From assembly GCF_013364155.1 (NCBI RefSeq), contig NZ_CP054916.1, forward strand, positions 8,214,001 to 8,278,000: a stretch of 64,000 nt of DNA, given 5' to 3'. The DNA comes from Streptomyces sp. NA02950 (GTDB taxonomy: Bacteria > Actinomycetota > Actinomycetes > Streptomycetales > Streptomycetaceae). The position numbers were made by a program, and so were the translations under genes. The notes beneath the pieces were generated by a model. The model searched no databases, had not been told where the DNA came from, and saw nothing but the letters and a program-made list of their open reading frames with translations. Shown here piece by piece: positions 52,955 to 63,253 of the stretch (position 1 is the first letter of the stretch; each line of letters begins with the position of its first letter).

Positions 52955-53920
52955 ATGGCACGGGACTTCTACGACGTACTCGGTGTCTCGCGGGGCGCGG
53001 GCGCCGACGAGATCCAGCAGGCGTACCGCAACCTGGCCCGCAAGCACCATCCGGACGTCAACAGGGACCCGCGGGCAGAGGAGCGGTTCAAGGAGCTCAA
53101 CGAGGCGTACAGCGTGCTCTCCGACCCCGGGACCCGTGCCCGCTACGACCGGTTCGGCGAGGACTTCCGCAGGATCCCCGAGGACTGGGAGGAGCGGGTC
53201 GGCGCCGCCGCCGGAGGGGGCGGCGGTGGCTTCCGCGGCTGGACCGCCTCGGGCGACGGCGGCCACCGGGTCCGGGTGGTCCGCGGCTTCGGTGACGACC
53301 AAGGGGGAGCGGGCGTCGGCTTCGAGGACCTCTTCGGATCGTTCTTCGGCGCCGGTGGCGGTGGCGGCGTACGCGTGGACGTCCCCGGGGCCGACCAGGA
53401 GGCCGAACTGCCGCTCACCGTGGAGCAGGCCTACCGCGGCGGGCGGCGCGGTGTCACCCTCGCCGGAGCCGAGGGACAGCGCACCTACGACGTCGACGTC
53501 CCGCCCGGGGTCACCGACGGGCAGCGCGTCCGGCTGGCCGGACAGGGCGGCCGGGGCAGCGGTGACGCCCCCGCGGGCGATCTGTATCTGCGGGTACGGA
53601 TCCAGCCGCATCAGCGGTTCCGCCTGGACGGCCGGAACATCCACGTCCAGCTTCCGGTCACGCCCTGGGAGGCCGCCCTGGGCGCGACCGTCCCCGTGCC
53701 CACCCCCGGCGGCACCGCCAAGGTCACCGTCCCGGCCGGATCCTCCAGCGGGCGGCGGCTGCGGCTGCGCGGCGAGGGCATGCCCAACCCCCGCGGGACG
53801 GGCGGTGATCTCTACGCCGAGATCAGCGTCAAGGTGCCGCCCCGCCTCGACGACCGCGAGCGCGAGCTGTTCGAGAAGCTCGCCGCCGCCTCCTCGTTCG
53901 ACCCCAGGAGGGCGTCATGA
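52955..53920 (+). CDS. cbpA: CbpA-type DnaJ co-chaperone
   Basis: A 321-residue class-B J-protein: J-domain DFYDVLGVSRGAGADEIQQA with HHPD (residues about 31-34), a Gly-rich linker with FEDLFGSFFGAGG, then two C-terminal beta domains. The cysteine zinc-finger domain of class-A DnaJ is absent. Overlaps the next gene by four bases. Confidence 0.95.
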   Translation: MARDFYDVLGVSRGAGADEIQQAYRNLARKHHPDVNRDPRAEERFKELNEAYSVLSDPGTRARYDRFGEDFRRIPEDWEERVGAAAGGGGGGFRGWTASGDGGHRVRVVRGFGDDQGGAGVGFEDLFGSFFGAGGGGGVRVDVPGADQEAELPLTVEQAYRGGRRGVTLAGAEGQRTYDVDVPPGVTDGQRVRLAGQGGRGSGDAPAGDLYLRVRIQPHQRFRLDGRNIHVQLPVTPWEAALGATVPVPTPGGTAKVTVPAGSSSGRRLRLRGEGMPNPRGTGGDLYAEISVKVPPRLDDRERELFEKLAAASSFDPRRAS

Positions 53921-54288
53921 GCACCCATGCCACCGGGCCGGAGGCCGCCGCACCGGCCACCCCGCCCGTCGCCACCGCCCGCTTCGCCCTGGTGCCCGCC
54001 CGCAGGCTCTCGCTGGAGACCGTGGCGCGCCGGTCCGGACTCCACCCCGATCTGGTGCGGCGTTTCGTCGCCCTGGGCCTCGTCGGCGCCGAACGCGACG
54101 CCGGGGGGCGGCTGGTGTTCGCCCCCACCGCTCCGGCGACACTCGCCCGCGTCCAGCGGCTGCGCACCGGACTGTGCCTGAACTACGCATCCATCGGTCT
54201 GGTGCTCGATCTGCTCGACCGCATCGACCGGCTCGAGGCAGCCCTGCGCCGCGGCGGCACGAGGAGTGATCAACCACCATGGACATGA
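53917..54288 (+). CDS. CbpM-like MerR-family chaperone modulator
   Basis: A 123-residue protein with a MerR-like winged helix: [40 protein letters not shown] and a C-terminal coiled region [18 protein letters not shown]. Partner of CbpA-type J-proteins (CbpM) or an HspR-like repressor; it could sense and tune the operon. Overlaps cbpA (ATGA) and clpB. Confidence 0.85.
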   Translation: MSTHATGPEAAAPATPPVATARFALVPARRLSLETVARRSGLHPDLVRRFVALGLVGAERDAGGRLVFAPTAPATLARVQRLRTGLCLNYASIGLVLDLLDRIDRLEAALRRGGTRSDQPPWT

Positions 54289-56918
54289 ACCGCCTCACCC
54301 AGAGGTCCCAGGAGGCCCTCCAGGGCGCCCAGTCCATGGCCATGCGGCTCGGCCAGACCGAGGTCGACGGTGAGCATCTGCTCCTCGCCCTGCTCGACCA
54401 GCCCGGGGGCCTGGTGCCCCGGCTGCTCGACCAGCTCGGCGCCGACCCCACCGCGTTGCGCACCATGCTGGAGTCCGAGGTGGCCCGCAAACCGAAGGTC
54501 ACCGGCCCCGGCGCCATCCCCGGCCAGGTCTTCGTCACCCAGCGGCTGGCCCAGGTGCTGGACGAGGCCGAGAAGGAGGCCAAGCGGCTCAAGGACGAGT
54601 ACGTCTCGGTGGAACACCTCGTCCTCGCACTCGCCGACGAGGGTTCGGGCACCGCCGCCGGACGGGTGCTCAAGTACCACGGTGTCACCAAGGAGGCGTT
54701 CCTCTCCGCCCTCACCCACGTCCGCGGCAGCCAGCGCGTCACCTCCGCCAACCCCGAAGTGGCCTACGAGGCGCTCGAGAAGTACGGCCGCGACCTGGTG
54801 CTCGAAGCCCGCTCCGGCACACTCGACCCGGTCATCGGCCGGGACGCCGAGATCCGCCGGGTGACCCAGATCCTCAGCCGCAAGTCCAAGAACAACCCGG
54901 TGCTCATCGGCGACCCCGGCGTCGGCAAGACCGCTGTCGTCGAGGGACTGGCCCAGCGCATCGTCCGCGGCGACGTCCCCGAAGGGCTGCGGGAGAAGAC
55001 CGTGTTCGCCCTCGACATGGGCTCCCTGGTGGCCGGGGCCAAGTACCGGGGTGAGTTCGAGGAACGGCTCAAGGCCGTGCTCAGCGAGGTCAAGGCCGCC
55101 GCCGGGCGGATCCTGCTCTTCGTCGACGAACTGCACACGGTCGTCGGCGCCGGAGCCGCCGAAGGCGCCATGGACGCCGGGAACATGCTCAAGCCCATGC
55201 TGGCCCGCGGTGAACTGCACATGATCGGCGCCACCACCCTCGACGAGTACCGCAAGCACATCGAGAAGGACGCCGCCCTCGAACGCCGCTTCCAGCAGGT
55301 CCTGGTGGACGAGCCCAGCGTGGAGGACACCATCTCCATCCTGCGCGGACTGCGCGAACGCCTCGAGGTGTTCCACGGCGTCAAGATCCAGGACACCGCC
55401 CTGGTCTCCGCCGCCGCCCTCAGCCACCGCTACATCAGCGACCGGTTCCTGCCCGACAAGGCCATCGACCTGGTGGACGAGGCCTGCGCCCGGCTGCGCA
55501 CCGAGATCGACTCCATGCCCGCCGAACTCGACGAGGTCACCCGCCGGGTCACCCGGCTGGAGATCGAGGAAGCCGCGCTCTCCAAGGAGACCGACCCGGC
55601 CAGCCGGACCCGGCTGGCGGAACTGCGCAGGGAACTGGCCGATCTGCGGGCCGAGGCCGACGCCGAACACGCCCAGTGGGAGGCCGAACGGCAGTCCATC
55701 CGCCGGGTGCAGGAACTGCGCCAGGAACTGGAACAGGTCCGCCTCGAGGCCGAGGAGGCCGAACGCGCCTACGACCTCAACCGTGCCGCCGAACTGCGCT
55801 ACGGACGGCTACGGGAACTGGAACGCAGACTGGCCGCCGAGGAGGAACAGCTCGCCGCCCAACAGGGAGCACACCGGCTGCTCCGCGAGGTCGTCACCGA
55901 GGACGAGATCGCCGGGATCGTCGCCTCCTGGACCGGTGTCCCCGTCTCCCGCCTCCAGGAGGGCGAACGGGAGAAGCTGCTGCGCCTCGACGAGATCCTG
56001 AGCGACCGGGTCATCGGCCAGGAGGAGGCCGTCAAACTGGTCTCCGACGCCATCATCCGGGCCCGCTCCGGTATCCGCGACCCGCGCCGGCCGATCGGCT
56101 CGTTCATCTTCCTCGGCCCCACCGGCGTCGGAAAGACCGAGCTGGCCAAGACCCTCGCCGCGGCGCTGTTCGACTCCGAGGAGAACATCATCCGGCTGGA
56201 CATGAGCGAGTACCAGGAGCGCCACACGGTCAGCCGGATGCTCGGCGCGCCGCCCGGATACGTCGGCTTCGAGGAGGGCGGTCAGCTCACCGAGGCGGTG
56301 CGGCGCAAGCCGTACTCGGTGGTGCTCTTCGACGAGATCGAGAAGGCGCACCGCGATGTGTTCAACACGCTGTTGCAGGTCCTCGACGACGGGCGGATCA
56401 CCGACGCCCAGGGGCATGTGGTCGACTTCCGCAACACCGTGATCATCATGACCTCCAACATCGGCTCCGAACACCTCCTGGACGGCGTCACCTCCCAGGG
56501 AGAGCTCAAACCGGACGCCCGCAGCCTGGTCATGAGCGAACTGCGCGGCCACTTCCGCCCCGAGTTCCTCAACCGGGTCGACGACATCGTGCTCTTCAAG
56601 CCGCTCGGCGAACCCCAGATCGAGCGCATCGTGGAGCTCCAGTTCGACGAGCTGCGCAGGCGTCTCGGCGAGCGCCGGATCACCGTCGAACTCACCCCGG
56701 CCGGCCGCGAGGCCATCGCCCACGAGGGCTACGACCCGGTGTACGGCGCCCGGCCCCTGCGCCGCTTGATCTCCCACGAGGTCGAAACCCTCATCGGACG
56801 CGCCCTGCTGCGCGGTGACGTCCAGGACGGCGCCGTCGTACGTGTCGACGCCCAGCACGGTGAACTCATGGTCAGTTACGAGCAGTTCGAGACCGCGGGA
56901 GCGGGAGAGGCGGCGTGA
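54279..56918 (+). CDS. clpB: ClpB disaggregase
   Basis: An 879-residue Hsp100. Clp-N repeats at the start ([20 protein letters not shown]), first AAA module [20 protein letters not shown] near 210, the coiled-coil middle domain ([20 protein letters not shown]), second AAA module [19 protein letters not shown] near 613, and [20 protein letters not shown] as Walker B. Starts inside the CbpM gene end. It works with DnaK-GrpE-CbpA encoded just upstream to dissolve aggregates. Confidence 0.98.
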   Translation: MDMNRLTQRSQEALQGAQSMAMRLGQTEVDGEHLLLALLDQPGGLVPRLLDQLGADPTALRTMLESEVARKPKVTGPGAIPGQVFVTQRLAQVLDEAEKEAKRLKDEYVSVEHLVLALADEGSGTAAGRVLKYHGVTKEAFLSALTHVRGSQRVTSANPEVAYEALEKYGRDLVLEARSGTLDPVIGRDAEIRRVTQILSRKSKNNPVLIGDPGVGKTAVVEGLAQRIVRGDVPEGLREKTVFALDMGSLVAGAKYRGEFEERLKAVLSEVKAAAGRILLFVDELHTVVGAGAAEGAMDAGNMLKPMLARGELHMIGATTLDEYRKHIEKDAALERRFQQVLVDEPSVEDTISILRGLRERLEVFHGVKIQDTALVSAAALSHRYISDRFLPDKAIDLVDEACARLRTEIDSMPAELDEVTRRVTRLEIEEAALSKETDPASRTRLAELRRELADLRAEADAEHAQWEAERQSIRRVQELRQELEQVRLEAEEAERAYDLNRAAELRYGRLRELERRLAAEEEQLAAQQGAHRLLREVVTEDEIAGIVASWTGVPVSRLQEGEREKLLRLDEILSDRVIGQEEAVKLVSDAIIRARSGIRDPRRPIGSFIFLGPTGVGKTELAKTLAAALFDSEENIIRLDMSEYQERHTVSRMLGAPPGYVGFEEGGQLTEAVRRKPYSVVLFDEIEKAHRDVFNTLLQVLDDGRITDAQGHVVDFRNTVIIMTSNIGSEHLLDGVTSQGELKPDARSLVMSELRGHFRPEFLNRVDDIVLFKPLGEPQIERIVELQFDELRRRLGERRITVELTPAGREAIAHEGYDPVYGARPLRRLISHEVETLIGRALLRGDVQDGAVVRVDAQHGELMVSYEQFETAGAGEAA

Positions 56919-57373
56919 GAAGCGTGTCGTCCGGGATCGTGACATGCGCCCACTGCGGACACGCCAACGAGGTGCCCGCCGTGGCCGAGGGGCGGCCGCG
57001 CTGCGGCAACTGCAAGGAGCCGCTGCCGTGGATCACCGACGCGGGCGACGACGACTTCGCCGACATCGCCGAGAAGGCCACCCCACTCGTCCTGGTGGAC
57101 TTCTGGGCCACCTGGTGCGGACCCTGCCGGATATCCACCCCCGCACTGGAACAGGTCGCCCGGGAACTCGCCGGAACCATCAAACTCGTCACCGTCGACC
57201 TCGACCGCAACCCACGGCTCGCCGAGCGGTTCGGCATCCAGGCCGTGCCGACCCAGCTGATCCTCGACCGGGGCAAGACGGTTGCCCGCCGCGCGGGCGC
57301 GGCTCCCGCGGCAACCCTGCGCGCCTGGGCCGACCTGGTGATGACCGGCCTGCTGGACTGCCAGAAGAGGTGA
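56915..57373 (+). CDS. Thioredoxin with N-terminal zinc ribbon (Trx2-like)
   Basis: A 152-residue thioredoxin: N-terminal [11 protein letters not shown] and [11 protein letters not shown] (two C-x-x-C for zinc), then the fold with [20 protein letters not shown] active site and [11 protein letters not shown] cis-Pro. Like E. coli TrxC, which is stress responsive. GTG start 56915 overlaps the clpB stop. Confidence 0.95.
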   Translation: MRSVSSGIVTCAHCGHANEVPAVAEGRPRCGNCKEPLPWITDAGDDDFADIAEKATPLVLVDFWATWCGPCRISTPALEQVARELAGTIKLVTVDLDRNPRLAERFGIQAVPTQLILDRGKTVARRAGAAPAATLRAWADLVMTGLLDCQKR

Positions 57374-57380
57374 ACGCGTC

Positions 57381-57644
57381 ATGACCATCGAATCCGATCC
57401 ACATCTGAGCATGGTGCGCGAAGTCACCCCGCGCACCCCCGAAGGATGCGAGGAATGCCTGCGCATCGGCTCCCCCTGGGTCCATCTGCGGCTCTGCCTC
57501 ACCTGCGGACACGTCGGCTGCTGCGACTCCTCACCGCTGAAGCACGCCCGCGCGCACGCCTACGCCGAGGAGCACCCCATTGTGGAGCCCCTGGAGCCGG
57601 CCGAGGAGTGGCGGTGGTGCTACGCCCATGAGGCCCTGGCCTGA
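57381..57644 (+). CDS. UBP-type zinc-finger protein
   Basis: An 87-residue protein with the ZnF-UBP pattern: CEECLRIGSPWVHLRLCLTC, GHVGCCDSSPLKHARAHAYA and a final WRWCYAHE. Bacterial members lack ubiquitin and are common in stress or redox loci, role unclear. Follows the thioredoxin gene after seven bases. Confidence 0.88.
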   Translation: MTIESDPHLSMVREVTPRTPEGCEECLRIGSPWVHLRLCLTCGHVGCCDSSPLKHARAHAYAEEHPIVEPLEPAEEWRWCYAHEALA

Positions 57645-57734
57645 TGACATCCAAGCTCCGCCCGGCCGGACCGCCGAGCCGGACGGTGATCGCACACATC
57701 CGCTCATCAGTGGCACAACCGGAGGTGATGGACG

Positions 57735-58226
57735 ATGAGCATGCCGGTGAGACGACAGCGGGGCCAAGGGGCGATGGAGCGCCCCCGGTGGGCCCGGAAT
57801 CCGCTGGCGGAATTCGACGATCTGCTCAACCAGATGGGCGGGTTGCTCGAATCCACGGTCGGGAGCACGGCACCCGGCGCCGGACTGGTGGTCTGGACGC
57901 CGTCCGCCGATGTGACCGAGGCCGACGACGCGTACCACATCGAGCTCGAACTTCCCGGTGTCAGCCGCAGGGACGTCGACATCGAGGTCAGCGGCCAGGA
58001 AGTGGCCGTCACCGGCGAGATCGCGGAACGGGAGCGCAAGGGCGTGCTGCGCCGCAGCGGCCGCCGTACCGGCCGCTTCGAGTACCGGATGCTGCTCCCG
58101 GGTGAAGTGAACACCGAACGCGTCAAGGCCACCATGTCCGAGGGGGTGCTGACGATCACCGTCCCCAAGGCGGAGACCGCCAAGCCCCGCCATATCGAGA
58201 TCACCGAGAGGGCCGAGGGCGGCTGA
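57735..58226 (+). CDS. Hsp20/alpha-crystallin small heat-shock protein
   Basis: A 163-residue sHsp. The alpha-crystallin domain runs from VWTPSADVTEADDAYHIELE through RRDVDIEVSGQEVAVTGEIA to the conserved LPGEVNTERVKATMSEGVLT and ITVPKAETAKPRHIEI. Holds unfolding proteins for DnaK/ClpB. A second start (MPVRRQ) is three codons in; either is possible. Confidence 0.95.
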   Translation: MSMPVRRQRGQGAMERPRWARNPLAEFDDLLNQMGGLLESTVGSTAPGAGLVVWTPSADVTEADDAYHIELELPGVSRRDVDIEVSGQEVAVTGEIAERERKGVLRRSGRRTGRFEYRMLLPGEVNTERVKATMSEGVLTITVPKAETAKPRHIEITERAEGG

Positions 58227-58301
58227 CGCCGCGGGCCCGGGCTCTCTCCTCGCGGTGGCCCGCCACATGCGGGCCGCCGCGGGGCACGGAAGGACCCCAC
58301 G

Positions 58302-58730
58302 ATGGTTGCGACAGGCTTTGCCTCATTCGACACCACGGTCGACAAGTCCAACCGGCTCCTGCGGGAGATCGAGGACGCCTACGGCTGGCCCAAGGAGCGC
58401 CGGAAGCAGTCGTACGCCGCCCTCCGGTCCGTACTGCACCACCTGCGGGACCGGCTGCCGGTGGACGAGGCCGTCCAGTTCGGCGCACAGCTGCCCACCC
58501 TGCTGCGCGGTGTCTACTACGACGGCTGGAAACCCGCGGAGACCCCGGTGAAGATGAACGGCGAGGAATTCCTCCGCCGGGTCCGGGAGGACTTCCCGTA
58601 CGCCATCCACGGGGACACCGAGCAATTGGTGCGCACCGTGCTCCAGGCGCTGCGACGGCACGTCAGCGAGGGCGAGTGGAAGGATCTCAAGGCGCGGATG
58701 CCCGCTTCACTGGCGTCCATGATCCCGTAG
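58302..58730 (+). CDS. DUF2267 protein
   Basis: A 142-residue DUF2267 protein: FDTTVDKSNRLLREIEDAYG, RRKQSYAALRSVLHHLRDRL, LPTLLRGVYYDGWKPAETPV and DTEQLVRTVLQALRRHVSEG. All-helical two-repeat domain, frequently next to Hsp20 and stress genes; function unknown. ATG 58302. Confidence 0.9.
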   Translation: MVATGFASFDTTVDKSNRLLREIEDAYGWPKERRKQSYAALRSVLHHLRDRLPVDEAVQFGAQLPTLLRGVYYDGWKPAETPVKMNGEEFLRRVREDFPYAIHGDTEQLVRTVLQALRRHVSEGEWKDLKARMPASLASMIP

Positions 58731-58861
58731 CGGCCCCGCCATCCCGTAACCGCCATCATCCCCGGGCGACATCGGTCCGGGCGGCGCGGACCCCCGCTGG
58801 CGAGGAATGTGGGCGGGGACGATAGTGGAAGGGAAGAATTCCCCGAAGATGGGAGGACGCA

Positions 58862-59017
58862 ATGATTGTCCTCGGGCTCATTCTTCTCATCATCGGCGCG
58901 CTGACCGGCGTCTCCATCCTGTGGACCATCGGAATCATCCTGCTGGTCATCGGCGCGGTTCTGTGGATCATGGGCTCCCTCGGCCACGCCGTGGGCGGCC
59001 GGAAGCACTATTGGTAG
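58862..59017 (+). CDS. Small hydrophobic protein (DUF6131-like)
   Basis: A 51-residue protein with GGGAGGACGC before the ATG. Two membrane segments (IVLGLILLIIGALTGVSILW; GIILLVIGAVLWIMGSLG) and an H-G-R-K tail HAVGGRKHYW. Common in actinomycetes; role unknown. Ends the stress island. Confidence 0.75.
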   Translation: MIVLGLILLIIGALTGVSILWTIGIILLVIGAVLWIMGSLGHAVGGRKHYW

Positions 59018-59071
59018 CGTCCCCGACCCGGGCGGTGTTTCCCCTCATGGTGACGCCACGCGTCCGTGCGG

Positions 59072-59310
59072 CTACTGTTCGCGCCACTCCTGGATCAGCT
59101 CCCCGATGGTGTCGCGCAGCACGGCCCTCCGGTCACCGGCGCTCCGGGTCACATCGATCCGTCCGGCCACGTCCTCGAGCGCGCGCCGGAACGCGGGATC
59201 CTCGTCCATGAGGGCAGCCCCGCCGGCGCCGGCGGTGTCGACCGCCAGTGCCGCACCCACCCGGGAGCCGGGGTCCTCGGTGAGGACCATGTCCGCACCC
59301 TGGCCAGCTC
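59072..59310 (-). pseudogene. Possible gene remnant
   Basis: A leftward frame ends GRIDVTRSAGDRRAVLRDTI and GELIQEWREQ-stop, with normal coding GC bias. Upstream the frame breaks up and a neighbouring frame reads MANAQNGAGNLVKFCPGSPR, suggesting a frameshifted gene of unknown family. The rest of 59018-59481 shows nothing I can name. Confidence 0.25.
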
Positions 59311-59481
59311 CCGCTGGGCATCGAGATGGCCATGGTGGCCGCGCGGGGAGCCAGGACAGAATTTGACGAGGTTTCCGGCCCCGTTCTGCGCGTTGGCCAT
59401 GACCTCGGTTCGGTGGGCGTGCCCGACCGGTCCGGTGACCACATATGCGGATCGCGGGGGCCGACGCGCCCCGAAGCGGGG

Positions 59482-60147
59482 TCAGATGATCTCGCGGATG
59501 GCCGCTTCGAAACCTTCCACATGGCTGGCGGCGAGGGCGGCGGCCTTCTGCGGATCGCCGTCGATGACGGCCCGCAGGAGTGGTCCGTGCTCGCGCACAT
59601 GCCCGGCCAGCCCCGGCAGCCGGTCGATGAACAGGCACCAGATGCGGGTGGCCAGGTTGTCGTAGCGGATCAGGGTGTCCTGGAGATACGGGTTGTAGGT
59701 GGTGGCGTAGAGGGCCCGGTGCACCGCCATGTCCAGCCGGATGAGATCCGCGCCGCCGTCCGGGGCGGCGTGGCTCTCGTTCTCCAGCCTGGTCAGCAGC
59801 TCACCGAGCCCGGTGCGGTCGCGGTCGGTGGCGCGTCCGGCGGCCAGGGAGGCGGCGAGCGGTTCGAGCTGCTGGCGGACCTCCGAGATATGTCCGAGGT
59901 CGGCGATCTGGACCTCGGTGGCGAAGGTGCCACGACGGGGATAGGCGACGATCAGCCGCTCGGTCTCCAGGCGCTTGAGCGCTTCGCGCACGGGGGTGCG
60001 GCCGAAGCCGAGCTCGGTGGCGATCCGCTCGTCGTTGACCGGCTCGCCGGGGCGGATGCGCAGGGTCACAAGACGCTCGGAAATCGCCTGGTAGGCGCGG
60101 TCGGCCAGGGTCTGGCCGCCCTGGCCCGCGACGGCTGAAGAAGTCAC
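59482..60147 (-). CDS. GntR-family (FCD/FadR-type) regulator
   Basis: A 221-residue GntR regulator. Winged helix-turn-helix VNDERIATELGFGRTPVREA then LKRLETERLIVAYPRRGTFA, followed by an FCD effector domain with DMAVHRALYATTYNPYLQDT. Divergent from glyA-sox with a perfect palindrome between, so it most likely represses the sarcosine/glycine operon. GTG start at 60147. Confidence 0.92.
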   Translation of the reverse strand: MTSSAVAGQGGQTLADRAYQAISERLVTLRIRPGEPVNDERIATELGFGRTPVREALKRLETERLIVAYPRRGTFATEVQIADLGHISEVRQQLEPLAASLAAGRATDRDRTGLGELLTRLENESHAAPDGGADLIRLDMAVHRALYATTYNPYLQDTLIRYDNLATRIWCLFIDRLPGLAGHVREHGPLLRAVIDGDPQKAAALAASHVEGFEAAIREII

Positions 60148-60203
60148 CCGGATCCCTCCCTTGACGCGCCCGGAAACGCACTCCTACCGTACCTCAACAG
60201 GCA

Positions 60204-60217
60204 ACTGATATATCAGT
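60204..60217. promoter_or_regulatory. Probable GntR operator (perfect 14-bp palindrome)
   Basis: ACTGATATATCAGT, perfectly self-complementary, 32 bases before the glyA start and about 57 from the GntR start. Typical form and place for an FCD-type GntR operator controlling both directions. Confidence 0.75.
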
Positions 60218-60248
60218 CGCCTTCTAGTCGGTCCTCAAGGGAGTTCGT

Positions 60249-61655
60249 ATGACTGCCGCCATCCCCGACCAGCGAGCGGCTCGCTCCGCGGTGCTCTCCG
60301 AGCAGCTCCACGACGCCGACCCCGAGGTCTCCGCGGCGATCGAGGCGGAGCTGGCCCGTCAGCGCGGGACCCTGGAGATGATCGCCAGCGAGAACTTCGC
60401 CCCGCTCGCGGTCATGCAGGCGCAGGGCTCGGTGCTCACCAACAAGTACGCCGAGGGCTACCCCGGCCGCCGTTACTACGGCGGCTGCGAGCACGTGGAC
60501 ATCGTCGAGCGGCTCGCGATCGACCGGGTGAAGGAGCTGTTCGGCGCCGAGGCGGCCAATGTGCAGCCGCATTCCGGCGCCCAGGCCAACGCGGCCGCCA
60601 TGGCGGCACTGCTGGAGCCCGGCGACACCATCCTGGGACTCGACCTGGCGCACGGCGGTCATCTGACCCACGGGATGCGGATCAACTTCTCCGGGCGGCT
60701 GTACACCGTGGCCGCGTACCAGGTCGGCGAGGACCACCACCGCATCGACATGGAGCGGGTCCGCGAGCTGGCCCGGGAACACCGGCCGAAGCTGATCGTG
60801 GCCGGGTGGTCCGCGTACCCGCGCCACCTGGACTTCGCCGCCTTCCGCGCCGTCGCCGATGAGGTCGGCGCCTATCTGATGGTGGACATGGCCCACTTCG
60901 CGGGCCTGGTGGCGGCCGGGCTGCACCCCTCGCCCGTTCCGCACGCCCACGTGGTGACCACCACGACCCACAAAACACTCGGCGGCCCGCGCGGCGGAGT
61001 GATCCTCTCCACGCGGGAGCTGGCCAAGAAGATCAACTCGGCGGTCTTCCCCGGTCAGCAGGGTGGCCCGCTGGAGCATGTCATCGCGGCCAAGGCGGTC
61101 GCGTTCGGGATGGCCGCCCGGCCCGAGTTCGCCGAACGCCAGCGGCGCACCCTGGAGGGCGCCTCGATCCTCGCCGCACGGCTGCTGGCCGAGGACACCA
61201 GGGCCGCCGGGGTCAGCGTGCTGACCGGCGGTACGGATGTGCATCTGGTCCTGGTGGACCTGCGCGACTCCGACCTGGACGGACAGCAGGCCGAGGACCG
61301 GCTGCACCAGGTGGGCATCACCGTCAACCGCAACGCCGTGCCCTTCGACCCCCGGCCGCCGATGGTCAGTTCGGGCGTCCGGATCGGCACCCCCGCGCTC
61401 GCCGCCCGTGGTTTCGGCGCGGAGGAGTTCCACGAGGTGGCGGACATCATCGCCACGGCGTTCCTGCCCGGCTTCGACGAGCAGGTGTCCGCCGCGCTGC
61501 GCAAGCGGGTCCAGGTCCTCGCCGACCGCTTCCCCCTCTACCCCGGTGGCTTCCCCGCGGCTCCCGGCCGTCCGTCGTCCGCAACCCCGTCCGCCCCCCG
61601 GCCGTCCGCGACCCCGTCCGCCGCCCAGTCCGCCACCCAGGAGGCCGACGCGTGA
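60249..61655 (+). CDS. glyA: Serine hydroxymethyltransferase
   Basis: A 468-residue SHMT, interconverting glycine plus methylene-THF and serine. [40 protein letters not shown], the PLP-Lys [19 protein letters not shown] near 241 and [20 protein letters not shown] are diagnostic. An odd Ala/Pro/Ser-rich repetitive tail ([20 protein letters not shown]) follows residue about 440. In this operon it takes methylene-THF made by sarcosine oxidase. Coupled to soxB. Confidence 0.96.
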   Translation: MTAAIPDQRAARSAVLSEQLHDADPEVSAAIEAELARQRGTLEMIASENFAPLAVMQAQGSVLTNKYAEGYPGRRYYGGCEHVDIVERLAIDRVKELFGAEAANVQPHSGAQANAAAMAALLEPGDTILGLDLAHGGHLTHGMRINFSGRLYTVAAYQVGEDHHRIDMERVRELAREHRPKLIVAGWSAYPRHLDFAAFRAVADEVGAYLMVDMAHFAGLVAAGLHPSPVPHAHVVTTTTHKTLGGPRGGVILSTRELAKKINSAVFPGQQGGPLEHVIAAKAVAFGMAARPEFAERQRRTLEGASILAARLLAEDTRAAGVSVLTGGTDVHLVLVDLRDSDLDGQQAEDRLHQVGITVNRNAVPFDPRPPMVSSGVRIGTPALAARGFGAEEFHEVADIIATAFLPGFDEQVSAALRKRVQVLADRFPLYPGGFPAAPGRPSSATPSAPRPSATPSAAQSATQEADA

Positions 61656-62902
61656 TGCACCCCGCCGCGAACACCCCGCCCACCCCCGGGGACGTCCTGC
61701 CCGACCACCCCGACTTCCTGTGGCGCAACCCCGACCCCAAGCCCTCCTACGACGTGGTGGTCGTCGGCGGCGGCGGACACGGTCTGGCCACCGCCTACTA
61801 CCTGGCGAAGAACCACGGCATCACCAACATCGCCGTCCTGGAGAAGGGCTGGCTGGCCGGTGGAAACATGGCCCGCAACACCACCATCATCCGCTCCAAC
61901 TACCTGTGGGACGAGAGCTCCGGCATCTACGAGCACTCCCTGAAGCTGTGGGAGACCCTGGAGGAGGACCTCGACTACCCCATCCTGTTCAGCCAGCGCG
62001 GGGTGCTCAACCTCGCGCACAGCCTCCAGGACGTCCGCGACAGCAAGCGCCGGGTGTACGCCAACCAGCTCAACGGCATCGACGCCGAGTGGCTGGAGCC
62101 CGACGAGGTGGCCAAGGTCTGCCCCATCGTCAACGTCTCCTCCGACGTCCGGTACCCGGTGCACGGCGCCACCTACCAGCCGCGCGCGGGCATCGCCAAA
62201 CACGACTACGTGGCCTGGGGGTTCGCCCGCCGCGCCAATGACCTGGGCATCGACCTGATCCAGGACTGCGAAGTCACCGGCATCGACATCAGCGACGGCC
62301 GGGTGACGGGTGTGCGCACCACCCGTGGCCGGATCGCCGCCGGGAAGGTGGCACTCGCCGCCGCCGGACACTCCTCCGTCGTGGCCGCCATGGCCGGGCT
62401 GCGGCTGCCGTTGCAGAGCCATCCGCTCCAGGCCCTGGTCTCCGAACTCCTGGAGCCGGTGCACCCCACGGTGGTGATGTCCAACGCGGTGCACGTCTAC
62501 GTCTCCCAGGCGCACAAGGGCGAACTCGTCATGGGCGCGGGCATCGACAGCTACAACGGCTACGGACAGCGCGGCGCCTTCCACATCATCGAACGCCAGA
62601 TGGCCGCCGTCCTCGAGCTCTTCCCCGTGTTCGCCCGCGCCCACATGCTGCGCACCTGGGCCGGGATCGTCGATGTCACCCCGGACGCCTCACCCATCGT
62701 CGGACTGACCCCGGTCCGGAACCTCTATCTCAACTGCGGCTGGGGCACCGGTGGTTTCAAGGCCACCCCGGGGGTCGGCTGGTGCTTCGCGCACACCGTC
62801 GCCACCGGTGAACCCCACCCCTACAACGCGCCCTTCACCCTGTCCCGGTTCACCACCGGCGCACTGATCGACGAACACGGCGCCGCCGCCGTCGCCCACT
62901 GA
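61655..62902 (+). CDS. soxB: Sarcosine oxidase beta subunit
   Basis: A 415-residue flavoprotein (heterotetrameric sarcosine oxidase beta). [20 protein letters not shown] is the FAD motif, [15 protein letters not shown] the conserved loop and [20 protein letters not shown] contains the His expected to hold FMN covalently; [17 protein letters not shown] and [16 protein letters not shown] end the family pattern. Oxidises sarcosine to glycine. ATG 61655 overlaps the glyA stop (TGATG); GTG 61652 is an alternative. Confidence 0.95.
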   Translation: MHPAANTPPTPGDVLPDHPDFLWRNPDPKPSYDVVVVGGGGHGLATAYYLAKNHGITNIAVLEKGWLAGGNMARNTTIIRSNYLWDESSGIYEHSLKLWETLEEDLDYPILFSQRGVLNLAHSLQDVRDSKRRVYANQLNGIDAEWLEPDEVAKVCPIVNVSSDVRYPVHGATYQPRAGIAKHDYVAWGFARRANDLGIDLIQDCEVTGIDISDGRVTGVRTTRGRIAAGKVALAAAGHSSVVAAMAGLRLPLQSHPLQALVSELLEPVHPTVVMSNAVHVYVSQAHKGELVMGAGIDSYNGYGQRGAFHIIERQMAAVLELFPVFARAHMLRTWAGIVDVTPDASPIVGLTPVRNLYLNCGWGTGGFKATPGVGWCFAHTVATGEPHPYNAPFTLSRFTTGALIDEHGAAAVAH

Positions 62903-62926
62903 CGACCGCCGGAGCGAGGAGACCCC

Positions 62927-63253
62927 ATGCAGCTCATCGACTGCCCCTGGTGCGGTGAACGCGAGGAAGCCGAATTCCACTACGGCGGACAGGCGCATGT
63001 CGCCCACCCCGAGGACCCCCACGCCCTGGACGACGAACAGTGGGCCCAGTACGTGTTCTTCCGCGACAACCCCAAGGGGCCGTTCGCTGAGCGGTGGACA
63101 CACTCCGCCGGCTGCCGCCGCTGGTTCAACGCCCTGCGCGACACGGTCACCCATGAGTTCCTCGCGGTCTACCGCGTCGGTGACCCACCGCCGCCCCTCA
63201 TCCGCACCGCCCCCGGCGCACAGCCGCGGCAGGACCCGGAGGCCACCTCATGA
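62927..63253 (+). CDS. soxD: Sarcosine oxidase delta subunit
   Basis: A 108-residue delta subunit: LIDCPWCGEREEAEFHYGGQ, FFRDNPKGPFAERWTHSAGC and RRWFNALRDTVTHEFLAVYR. Cys/His residues form the subunit zinc site. GGAGCGAGGAGACC precedes the ATG; the stop overlaps soxA by ATGA. Confidence 0.95.
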   Translation: MQLIDCPWCGEREEAEFHYGGQAHVAHPEDPHALDDEQWAQYVFFRDNPKGPFAERWTHSAGCRRWFNALRDTVTHEFLAVYRVGDPPPPLIRTAPGAQPRQDPEATS

